From contig JAQSDS010000151.1 in assembly GCA_029946045.1 (NCBI GenBank), positions 1-5,110 of the forward strand: a DNA stretch of 5,110 nucleotides, read 5' to 3'. Of this stretch, positions 1 through 5,110 are shown piece by piece. Under the pieces are notes generated by a model, which saw nothing but the letters and a program-made list of their open reading frames with translations, was not told where the DNA came from and did not search any database. Each line of letters begins with the position of its first letter. Positions within the stretch are counted from its first letter, which is position 1. This DNA comes from Rhodoferax sp. Its GTDB lineage: Bacteria > Pseudomonadota > Gammaproteobacteria > Burkholderiales > Burkholderiaceae_C. The translations under genes were made by a program, and so were the position numbers.

Positions 1-1789
1 GTTTTCCGACCGCCGCCTGGCCAAGCAGTTCAAGACCAGCGACACAGCGGTGCGCGCACGCCGCCATGCACTGGGCGTGCGCCCGGTGTACAAGCGGGTC
101 GATACCTGCGCGGCTGAATTTGCCACCAACACGGCCTACCTGTATTCCACGTACGAGGCTGAGGGTGCCGAGTGCGAAGCAGCACCCACCAACAACAAAA
201 AAATTATGGTGCTCGGCGGCGGGCCCAACCGCATTGGCCAGGGTATCGAATTTGACTACTGCTGCGTGCATGCGGCGCTGGCCATGCGCGAGGACGGCTA
301 TGAGACCATCATGGTCAACTGCAATCCCGAAACCGTCTCGACCGACTACGACACCTCAGATCGTCTCTACTTCGAGCCGCTGACGCTCGAAGACGTGCTT
401 GAAATTGTCGACAAGGAAAAGCCCTATGGCGTGATCGTCCAGTACGGCGGTCAGACCCCCTTGAAGCTGGCGCTTGACCTGGAAGCCAATGGCGTGCCGA
501 TCATCGGCACCAGCCCCGACATGATCGATGCCGCAGAAGACCGCGAACGTTTCCAGAAGCTGTTGCACGAACTTAAATTGCGCCAGCCGCCCAATGCCAC
601 CGCGCGCACCGAGGCCGAGGCGCTCGACAAAGCCGCCGCCCTGGGTTACCCGCTGGTGGTGCGTCCAAGCTACGTGCTGGGCGGTCGTGCCATGGAAATC
701 GTGCACGAGCAACGCGATCTGGAACGCTACATGCGCGAAGCGGTCAAGGTGTCGCATGACTCGCCGGTGCTGCTCGACCGCTTTTTGAATGACGCCATCG
801 AGTGTGATGTGGACTGCGTGCGTGATGCCACCGGTCAGACCTACATTGGCGGTGTCATGGAACACATTGAACAGGCGGGGGTGCACAGCGGCGACTCGGC
901 CTGCTCTTTGCCGCCTTACAGCCTGTCGGCCGAAACAGTGGCCGAGATCAAACGCCAGACCGCAGCCATGGCGCATGGCCTGAACGTGGTGGGACTGATG
1001 AACGTGCAGTTTGCCATTCAGCACCTGGACGGCAAGGATGTGATTTTTGTGCTCGAAGTCAACCCGCGGGCCTCGCGTACCGTGCCCTTTGTCTCCAAAG
1101 CCACGGGCGTGCAGCTGGCCAAAGTGGCGGCGCGTTGCATGGTCGGTCAAACTCTGGCCTCGCAAGGCATCACTCGTGAGGTGGATCCGCCTTATTTCAG
1201 CGTCAAGGAAGCGGTCTTTCCCTTCGTCAAGTTTCCTGGCGTCGACACCATTCTTGGTCCCGAGATGAAGTCCACCGGCGAAGTCATGGGCGTTGGCAAG
1301 ACCTTTGGCGAAGCCTTCGTCAAGTCGCAAATGGGCGCTGGCAGCAAGTTGCCACGGCCTTTTACGGCCAACGGCGAGCCTTCCGGAAAAGTGTTCCTGT
1401 CGGTCAAAAACAATGACAAGCTGCGTGCCATCGAAGTCGCCAAGTCCCTGGTGGCGATGAATTTTGTTGTGGTCGCCACCAAGGGGTCGGCCGCTGCCAT
1501 CAACGCCGCCGGCGTTCCCTGCGGTGTTGTCAACAAAGTCACCGAAGGGCGCCCGCATATCGTCGACATGCTGAAGAACAAGGAGATCGTGCTGGTCATC
1601 AACACGGTGGAAGAGCGGCGCAACGCGATTGCCGATTCGCGCCAGATCCGGACCTCGGCCTTGCTCGCTCAGGTGACCACGTTCACCACCATCGCCGGTG
1701 CCGAGGCGGCGGTGGAGGGCATGCGCTACATGGATGCGCTTGATGTGATTTCAGTGCAGGAAATGCATGCGCAGTTAAGCGCAGGGTAA
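1..1789 (+). CDS. carB: Carbamoyl-phosphate synthase large subunit, C-terminal part (5' end outside window)
   Basis: CarB uses ammonia passed from the glutaminase subunit CarA, bicarbonate and two ATP to make carbamoyl phosphate for pyrimidine and arginine synthesis in the cytoplasm. The reading frame is open from base 2 to the TAA at 1787-1789, giving 595 residues of a protein that is 1073 residues long in E. coli. About the last 55% is therefore present: the end of the oligomerisation domain (fragment residues 1 to about 65), the second ATP-grasp domain that phosphorylates carbamate (about 66-460), and the MGS-like allosteric domain (about 462-595). Visible landmarks are [10 protein letters not shown] (72-81), the presumed metal ligands Q336, E352 and N354 in the MNVQF and EVNPRA motifs, and NKVTEGRPH in the allosteric domain. 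Alignment from memory with E. coli CarB is nearly gap-free. The GTG at 50 is internal, not a start. Two pocket residues differ from E. coli (see findings). Identification is very secure. Confidence 0.98.
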   Translation, partial: FSDRRLAKQFKTSDTAVRARRHALGVRPVYKRVDTCAAEFATNTAYLYSTYEAEGAECEAAPTNNKKIMVLGGGPNRIGQGIEFDYCCVHAALAMREDGYETIMVNCNPETVSTDYDTSDRLYFEPLTLEDVLEIVDKEKPYGVIVQYGGQTPLKLALDLEANGVPIIGTSPDMIDAAEDRERFQKLLHELKLRQPPNATARTEAEALDKAAALGYPLVVRPSYVLGGRAMEIVHEQRDLERYMREAVKVSHDSPVLLDRFLNDAIECDVDCVRDATGQTYIGGVMEHIEQAGVHSGDSACSLPPYSLSAETVAEIKRQTAAMAHGLNVVGLMNVQFAIQHLDGKDVIFVLEVNPRASRTVPFVSKATGVQLAKVAARCMVGQTLASQGITREVDPPYFSVKEAVFPFVKFPGVDTILGPEMKSTGEVMGVGKTFGEAFVKSQMGAGSKLPRPFTANGEPSGKVFLSVKNNDKLRAIEVAKSLVAMNFVVVATKGSAAAINAAGVPCGVVNKVTEGRPHIVDMLKNKEIVLVINTVEERRNAIADSRQIRTSALLAQVTTFTTIAGAEAAVEGMRYMDALDVISVQEMHAQLSAG

Positions 1790-1792
1790 ACC

Positions 1793-1824
1793 TTGGCTCA
1801 GCCGCCTCATATTCGCGGCATAAT
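1793..1824 (+). promoter_or_regulatory. Candidate sigma-70 promoter for greA
   Basis: The hexamer CATAAT at 1819-1824 differs from the TATAAT consensus by one base and lies 69 bases before the greA start codon. The best -35-like hexamer is TTGGCT at 1793-1798, but the 20-base spacer is longer than the ideal 17. A start point near 1831 would follow. The -10 match is seen directly; promoter activity is inferred. greA could also be transcribed by read-through from carB. Confidence 0.4.
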
Positions 1825-1832
1825 TCCCCCAT

Positions 1833-1860
1833 ACCGCCGACCGGCAACGTTCGGCGGTTT
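1833..1860 (+). terminator. GC-rich hairpin followed by T-rich run between carB and greA
   Basis: ACCGCCGA (1833-1840) pairs perfectly with TCGGCGGT (1851-1858) around a 10-base loop. A T-rich stretch interrupted by C, A and G follows to 1875. This looks like a moderate intrinsic terminator for transcripts coming from carB. The interrupted T-tract suggests incomplete termination. The hairpin also lies just downstream of the candidate greA -10 box, so it could instead be the 5' stem-loop of the greA mRNA. Confidence 0.5.
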
Positions 1861-1883
1861 CATTTTGTGTTTTTAACTTTCAC

Positions 1884-1887
1884 GGAG
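1884..1887 (+). promoter_or_regulatory. Ribosome binding site deciding the GTG start of greA
   Basis: GGAG ends six bases before the GTG at 1894. An in-frame GTG at 1867 exists, but it has no such site and would add nine residues that GreA proteins lack. The site therefore supports 1894 as the start. Confidence 0.75.
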
Positions 1888-1893
1888 CTGCTT

Positions 1894-2370
1894 GTGGCGA
1901 CCCTTCCCCTTACCAAACGTGGTGCTGACAAACTCAAGGCCGAGTTGCATCAACTCAAGGCGTTTGAGCGTCCAGCTGTCATTGGCGCCATTGCCGAAGC
2001 GCGCGCGCAGGGCGACCTGAGCGAGAACGCCGAATACGACGCGGCCAAGGACAAGCAGGGCTTTGTCGAAGGTCGCATCAAGGAAATCGAAGGCAAGCTC
2101 TCGGCTGCGCAAATCATTGACCCCACTGAACTCCATGCCGATGGCCGGGTCGTGTTTGGTGCCACCGTGGCGCTCGAAGACGAGGAGTCCGGCCAAAAGG
2201 TCAGCTATCAGATTGTTGGGGAAGACGAGGCCGACCTGAAGCTCGGCCTGATCAACATCAACAGCCCGATTGCGCGCGCTCTGATCGGCAAGGTCGAAGG
2301 CGACACCGCGGAGGTGCAGGCCCCGGCAGGCTTGCGCCGTTATGAAGTGATCTCGGTCAGTTACTGCTAA
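1894..2370 (+). CDS. greA: Transcription elongation factor GreA
   Basis: GreA enters the secondary channel of RNA polymerase and stimulates cleavage of the 3' end of the transcript in backtracked complexes, which lets elongation resume. The GTG start at 1894 gives 158 residues, the same length as E. coli GreA. The N-terminal coiled coil spans about residues 10-75, with the tip motif GDLSENAEY at 40-48. Its acidic residues D41 and E44 are those known to coordinate the catalytic magnesium in the polymerase. The C-terminal FKBP-like globular domain spans about 80-158 and carries GRVVFGATV, IVGEDEAD and the family signature NSPIARALIGK. The stop codon abuts the ATG of the next gene, so the two are probably co-transcribed and translationally coupled. 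GreA rather than GreB, judged from length and N-terminal sequence. Confidence 0.97.
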   Translation: MATLPLTKRGADKLKAELHQLKAFERPAVIGAIAEARAQGDLSENAEYDAAKDKQGFVEGRIKEIEGKLSAAQIIDPTELHADGRVVFGATVALEDEESGQKVSYQIVGEDEADLKLGLININSPIARALIGKVEGDTAEVQAPAGLRRYEVISVSYC

Positions 2371-2793
2371 ATGCGCACGCGCGCTCAGGCTTTAACGCCC
2401 TGGCTCGCTGCCCTGTGGTGGGGCAGTCTGACCACCTTGGGTGCCTTGGTTGTGCCCATGTTGTTTGTGTATTTGCCCAGTCCGGCCCTGGCCGGCGGTA
2501 TGGCGGCCACATTGTTCACCGCGCAGACCTGGCTCAGTACCGGTTGTGGCTTGTTCTTGCTGCTGCTGAGCCAATCGGACCCGGGTCGTCCCGAGACCGA
2601 GCGCTTGCAGTCCGCCATGCTATTGATGTTGCTTGGCGTACTTTTGGCGCTGCTGTCGGAGTTCGCCGTCGCCCCGAGAATTGTCAGCCGGGAGAATCTG
2701 CGACTTTGGCACAGCGTGGGCAGCGTGATGTTTGCGCTGCAGTGGCTGTGCGCCGGGTTGACGTTTTGGAAGCTGACGCGCAAGGCTAGTTAA
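2371..2793 (+). CDS. DUF4149-type inner-membrane protein of unknown function
   Basis: This is a 140-residue, strongly hydrophobic protein with four predicted membrane segments at about residues 12-34, 46-67, 81-102 and 116-134. A short polar loop (about 68-80, SQSDPGRPETERL) lies between the second and third. There is no cleavable signal peptide; the first helix looks like an anchor. Size, helix layout, the VAPRI stretch after helix 3 and the LWHSVGS motif leading into helix 4 fit the DUF4149 (TMEM205-like) family, from memory. No catalytic motif is visible and no function is claimed. The ATG at 2371 follows the greA TAA with no spacing and no strong Shine-Dalgarno, suggesting translation by reinitiation after greA. 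I recall a similar gene next to greA in Pseudomonas and other Burkholderiales. The gene is convergent with yhbY, with 14 bp between the stop codons. Confidence 0.85.
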   Translation: MRTRAQALTPWLAALWWGSLTTLGALVVPMLFVYLPSPALAGGMAATLFTAQTWLSTGCGLFLLLLSQSDPGRPETERLQSAMLLMLLGVLLALLSEFAVAPRIVSRENLRLWHSVGSVMFALQWLCAGLTFWKLTRKAS

Positions 2794-2807
2794 AGCCAGA
2801 AGAATTG

Positions 2808-3281
2808 TCAGGTTTGACTGCGCTTCTTGATGCTGATTTGCTTGGGCTTGGAGCGTTTCACCTGGCCACCCGACGTGAGGCGCTGGTTGCCCAGAACACG
2901 CAGGGTTTTGACCTCGGGGCGCTGGCCGCCTCGGGTGCTGTACTTGAGCACCTTGACATCACGCGGGCCGGGTTTGCGGTCGTCGTCGGCGGTTTTTTCG
3001 CGCTCGGGCAGAGGGCGCCACAGCACCAGCAACTTGCCGATGTGCTGGATCGGGGCGGCGCTGAGTTCGTCGGCAAGGGTTTGAAACATGGTTTCACGGG
3101 CGGCGCGGTCATCGGAAAAAACGCGTACCTTGATCAGGCCATGGGCCTTGAGCGCGGCGTCGGCTTCTTTCTTGACAGCGTCGGTCAGGCCGTCACCACC
3201 GACCATGACAACGGGGTCGAGGTGGTGGGCATCGGCACGATGCGCTTTGCGTTGGGCGGGGGTCAGTTGAATTTGAGACAT
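2808..3281 (-). CDS. yhbY: YhbY-family CRM-domain RNA-binding protein (ribosome assembly)
   Basis: YhbY proteins bind 50S precursor particles through a single CRM domain and are thought to help assemble the large ribosomal subunit. Residues 1 to about 96 match E. coli YhbY (97 residues), including the GxxG loop GGDG at 28-31 within VVMVGGDGL, the HGLIKVRV strand at 47-54, and [10 protein letters not shown] at 81-90. Residues 97-157 form an extension absent from E. coli, with 17 Lys/Arg against 5 Asp/Glu and probably disordered. The start chosen is the ATG at 3281-3279, giving [12 protein letters not shown], which aligns with the family N-terminus. A longer frame from 3350 would overlap rlmE and add 23 non-family residues. 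No Shine-Dalgarno precedes the ATG. The gene is divergent from rlmE with a 22-bp gap, as in E. coli where yhbY is divergent from rlmE-ftsH. Confidence 0.93.
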   Translation of the reverse strand: MSQIQLTPAQRKAHRADAHHLDPVVMVGGDGLTDAVKKEADAALKAHGLIKVRVFSDDRAARETMFQTLADELSAAPIQHIGKLLVLWRPLPEREKTADDDRKPGPRDVKVLKYSTRGGQRPEVKTLRVLGNQRLTSGGQVKRSKPKQISIKKRSQT

Positions 3282-3287
3282 AACGAC

Positions 3288-3293
3288 ATTATC
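3288..3293 (-). promoter_or_regulatory. Candidate -10 box for yhbY within the divergent gap
   Basis: Read on the minus strand the bases are GATAAT, one mismatch from TATAAT, and they end six bases before the A of the yhbY ATG. Transcription would then begin at or next to the start codon. No good -35 hexamer lies 15-21 bases upstream, so this is only a candidate. Confidence 0.25.
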
Positions 3294-3299
3294 GGTGAG
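3294..3299 (+). promoter_or_regulatory. Ribosome binding site selecting the ATG start of rlmE
   Basis: GGTGAG, matching the 3' part of the AGGAGGTGA consensus, sits four bases before the ATG at 3304. The in-frame GTG at 3295 lies inside this site and is therefore unlikely to be the start. Confidence 0.6.
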
Positions 3300-3303
3300 A
3301 ACT

Positions 3304-3978
3304 ATGAAATCAGCAGTTAAAAGCAGCAAGGTCAATCGGGCATGGCTCAATGATCACGTCAATGACACCTATGTCAAGCTCGCAAAAAAAGAGGGGTACC
3401 GGGCGCGAGCAGCCTACAAGTTGCAGGAAATTGACGAAACCCTGCACCTCATCAAGCCAGGCCAACTGGTGGTGGACCTGGGTTCGGCACCGGGCGCCTG
3501 GAGCCAATATGTGCGTCACAAGCTGTCACCCAAGTCCGCCACCGGTGGCGGAGCGGCTGCGGGCGGGCTCAATGGACGCATCATTGCACTCGACTTGTTG
3601 CCGATGGAAGCCATTGAAGGCGTGCTGTTCATTCAGGGCGATCTGCGCGAGGATGAGGTGCTGGCCCAATTGGCCCAACATATGCAGGGCCAGCGGGCCG
3701 ATGTGGTGATTTCCGATATGGCGCCCAACCTGTCGGGCATCAGCTCGGCCGATGCGGCACGCATTGAGCATTTGATTGAATTGGCGCTGGAATTTGCCCA
3801 GGACCATCTCAAGCCTGAGGGCGCGCTGGTGGCCAAGGTGTTTCATGGCGGTAGCTACGATGCCTTGTACCAGCGCTTTCGGGAAACTTTTGTTACCGTC
3901 AAACGACTCAAGCCCAAGGCTTCGCGCGACAAGTCGTCAGAAACTTTTTTGATCGGCATGCAGCTGAAAAAATTCTGA
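3304..3978 (+). CDS. rlmE: 23S rRNA (uridine-2'-O-)-methyltransferase RlmE (FtsJ/RrmJ)
   Basis: RlmE uses S-adenosylmethionine to methylate the 2'-O of U2552 (E. coli numbering) in the A loop of 23S rRNA, a late step of 50S maturation. From ATG 3304 the protein has 224 residues, against 209 as I recall for E. coli. The Rossmann SAM-binding motif [12 protein letters not shown] is at 58-69 and DLLPME at 97-102. The K-D-K-E catalytic set is complete at K39 (YKLQEI), D138 (SDMAPN), K178 (AKVFHG) and E213 (SSETFLIG). A Gly/Ala-rich insert at about 75-89 sits between the SAM motif and the next strand, where E. coli has a shorter loop; I believe it is shared by relatives. The gene is divergent from yhbY and precedes ftsH by 114 bp. 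In E. coli rlmE and ftsH form a heat-shock operon. No clear terminator follows rlmE, so read-through into ftsH is plausible. Confidence 0.97.
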   Translation: MKSAVKSSKVNRAWLNDHVNDTYVKLAKKEGYRARAAYKLQEIDETLHLIKPGQLVVDLGSAPGAWSQYVRHKLSPKSATGGGAAAGGLNGRIIALDLLPMEAIEGVLFIQGDLREDEVLAQLAQHMQGQRADVVISDMAPNLSGISSADAARIEHLIELALEFAQDHLKPEGALVAKVFHGGSYDALYQRFRETFVTVKRLKPKASRDKSSETFLIGMQLKKF

Positions 3979-4012
3979 ATTCCTTGTAGTCGCTGTGGCT
4001 GATGCCTGTGTT

Positions 4013-4052
4013 TTGTCGTGGCGCTGGCTGAACCGCCTAGAATTGGCCATCT
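4013..4052 (+). promoter_or_regulatory. Candidate promoter region for ftsH (sigma-70-like, possible overlapping sigma-32)
   Basis: TAGAAT at 4038-4043 is one mismatch from the TATAAT consensus, with TTGTCG at 4013-4018 as a -35 (4/6 match, 19-base spacer) and a start near 4050. Overlapping it, GCTGAA (4027-4032), 12 bases, then GGCCATCT (4045-4052) loosely resemble the heat-shock sigma-32 elements CTTGAA and CCCCATNT. ftsH is a known sigma-32 target in E. coli, but the match here is weak. Both readings are inference from short motifs. Confidence 0.4.
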
Positions 4053-4082
4053 TTTTGGTATTTGAACGTATGCATTTCTACT

Positions 4083-4086
4083 GGAG
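4083..4086 (+). promoter_or_regulatory. Ribosome binding site deciding the TTG start of ftsH
   Basis: GGAG ends six bases before TTG 4093. No in-frame ATG or GTG exists between the upstream in-frame stop (TGA 4063-4065) and the first membrane helix, so this site and the conserved N-terminus together fix the rare TTG start. Confidence 0.8.
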
Positions 4087-4092
4087 TCTGGT

Positions 4093-5110
4093 TTGAACAA
4101 TCCATGGTTTTCAAAAATTGCGGTCTGGATGGTCATTGCGATGGTGCTATTCACTGTCTTCAAGCAATTCGACACGCGTCCGGAAGCTGGCGCCGGTTAT
4201 CTCGGTTATTCGGACTTCCTAAACGAAGTGCGTGGTAACCGGATCAAAAGTGCTGTGATCCAGGAAGGCCAGGGCGGCACAGAAATCGTGGCGGTCACCG
4301 TTGACGACCGCAAGGTTCGCACCACCGCCACTTACCTTGACCGCGGCCTGGTCGGTGACCTGATCGCCAATGACGTTAAGTTTGACGTGCGCCCACGCGA
4401 AGAAGGTTCCCTGCTAATGACGCTGCTGGTGAGCTGGGGTCCGATGTTGCTGCTGATTGGCGTCTGGGTGTACTTCATGCGCCAGATGCAGGGTGGCGGC
4501 AAGGGCGGTGCCTTCAGTTTTGGTAAAAGCAAGGCGCGCCTGCTCGATGAAAACACCAACACCGTGACCTTTGCCGACGTGGCAGGTTGCGACGAAGCCA
4601 AGGAAGAAGTGAAAGAGGTGGTGGACTTCCTGAAAGACCCCGCCAAGTTCCAAAAATTGGGTGGCCGGATTCCGCGTGGTTTGCTGCTGGTCGGTCCGCC
4701 GGGCACCGGCAAAACCCTGCTCGCCAAATCCATTGCAGGCGAAGCCAAAGTACCTTTTTTCAGTATCTCGGGCTCTGACTTTGTTGAAATGTTTGTCGGT
4801 GTTGGCGCCTCCCGGGTGCGCGACATGTTTGACAACGCCAAGAAAAATGCACCCTGCATCATCTTCATTGATGAAATTGACGCGGTTGGCCGCCAGCGCG
4901 GCGCCGGTTTGGGTGGTGGTAACGACGAGCGCGAGCAAACCCTGAACCAGATGCTGGTCGAGATGGACGGCTTTGAGACCAACGTCGGCGTGATCGTGGT
5001 GGCCGCCACCAACCGCCCGGACATTCTGGATGCCGCTTTGTTGCGTCCGGGTCGTTTTGACCGCCAGGTTTATGTGACGCTGCCCGACATTCGTGGCCGC
5101 GCGCAAATTT
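4093..5110 (+). CDS. ftsH: ATP-dependent zinc metalloprotease FtsH, N-terminal part (3' end outside window)
   Basis: FtsH is a hexameric inner-membrane AAA+ protease that extracts and degrades unassembled membrane proteins and, in E. coli, sigma-32 and LpxC. The TTG start at 4093 encodes an N-terminus resembling other burkholderial FtsH ([11 protein letters not shown]). The frame stays open to the window end, giving 339 residues and one extra base. Order: membrane helix 1 (about 5-23), periplasmic domain (about 24-104), membrane helix 2 (about 107-129), a Gly-rich linker, then the AAA+ domain from about 155. Landmarks are Walker A GPPGTGKT at 201-208 (K207), the pore loop MFVGVG at 233-238 (F234), Walker B IIFIDE at 256-261, and the second region of homology with probable arginine fingers R318 and R321. 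The HEXXH zinc site of the M41 peptidase lies outside the window, so protease activity cannot be read here. An internal ATG within helix 1 has no ribosome site and would remove the anchor. Confidence 0.97.
   Translation, partial: MNNPWFSKIAVWMVIAMVLFTVFKQFDTRPEAGAGYLGYSDFLNEVRGNRIKSAVIQEGQGGTEIVAVTVDDRKVRTTATYLDRGLVGDLIANDVKFDVRPREEGSLLMTLLVSWGPMLLLIGVWVYFMRQMQGGGKGGAFSFGKSKARLLDENTNTVTFADVAGCDEAKEEVKEVVDFLKDPAKFQKLGGRIPRGLLLVGPPGTGKTLLAKSIAGEAKVPFFSISGSDFVEMFVGVGASRVRDMFDNAKKNAPCIIFIDEIDAVGRQRGAGLGGGNDEREQTLNQMLVEMDGFETNVGVIVVAATNRPDILDAALLRPGRFDRQVYVTLPDIRGRAQI

Noticed and set aside
197..203. Seven-A run in carB that might be a frameshift or transcriptional slippage site.
   Set aside because: It reads AAA AAA ATT in frame for a normal Lys-Lys-Ile stretch. 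Both sides of the conserved protein are in the same frame and no downstream stimulator is evident.
356..1558. A 400-codon open frame on the minus strand opposite carB.
   Set aside because: Its predicted protein is His/Gly/Arg-rich with no recognisable domain, and it lies wholly antisense to a strongly conserved enzyme. Long antisense frames are expected in GC-rich genes with biased third positions.
1867..1893. Upstream in-frame GTG as an alternative greA start.
   Set aside because: It lacks a ribosome binding site, begins inside the T-rich tail of the hairpin and adds residues absent from GreA. The GTG at 1894 gives the standard 158-residue protein.
2798..2827. Weak inverted repeat AGAAG/CTTCT at the DUF4149-yhbY junction as a terminator.
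   Set aside because: The stem is only 5 bp, AT-containing, with a 20-base loop and no T-run, so it falls short of an intrinsic terminator.
2805..3320. A 171-codon plus-strand frame covering the same bases as yhbY.
   Set aside because: The minus strand encodes an unmistakable CRM-domain protein with the GxxG loop. The plus-strand product resembles no family I recognise and overlaps the rlmE start.
3384..3390. A AAA AAA heptamer in rlmE resembling a -1 frameshift signal.
   Set aside because: The zero frame continues through the full conserved protein. The -1 frame ends after about 15 codons and gives nothing recognisable, so it is best seen as Lys codons.
4332..5106. Two 230-codon minus-strand frames opposite ftsH.
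   Set aside because: They are antisense to the FtsH transmembrane and AAA+ regions, whose motifs are intact. The antisense products are low-complexity (His/Gln- or Ser/Pro-rich) without domains.

Overview
The window looks like a core chromosomal region of a betaproteobacterium in Burkholderiales, most likely Comamonadaceae (Rhodoferax/Polaromonas-like). This placement rests on remembered protein similarity and gene order, not on a search. The order carB > greA > DUF4149 membrane protein > (yhbY on the minus strand) > rlmE > ftsH matches what I recall from many beta- and gammaproteobacteria. The sequence is moderately GC-rich. It shows no sign of mobile elements, tRNA or rRNA genes, CRISPR, prophage or foreign composition.

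Layout. Positions 1-1789 hold the C-terminal 595 residues of CarB, the large subunit of carbamoyl-phosphate synthetase. A 104-bp gap follows, with a candidate -10 box and a GC-rich hairpin, before greA (1894-2370, GTG start). A four-helix membrane protein of unknown function (DUF4149 type, 2371-2793) starts on the base after the greA stop codon. Only 14 bp separate it from the convergent yhbY (3281-2808, minus), an RNA-binding CRM-domain protein with a long basic tail. A 22-bp divergent gap separates yhbY from rlmE (3304-3978), the 23S rRNA 2'-O-methyltransferase. A 114-bp gap with a candidate promoter leads into ftsH (4093 onward, TTG start). FtsH is cut by the window end at residue 339, within the AAA+ ATPase domain and before the zinc protease domain.

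How the genes relate. CarB feeds pyrimidine and arginine synthesis, and GreA rescues backtracked RNA polymerase. YhbY and RlmE both act on the 50S ribosomal subunit, and FtsH performs membrane-protein and sigma-factor quality control. In E. coli, rlmE and ftsH are co-transcribed under heat-shock control and yhbY is divergent to them; the same geometry is seen here.

I found no previously undescribed system. The points worth a second look are small: the hairpin directly downstream of the greA candidate -10, the compact yhbY/rlmE divergent junction with a possibly leaderless yhbY, non-ATG starts for greA and ftsH, the coupled DUF4149 gene, substitutions in the CarB allosteric pocket, and the basic tail of YhbY.
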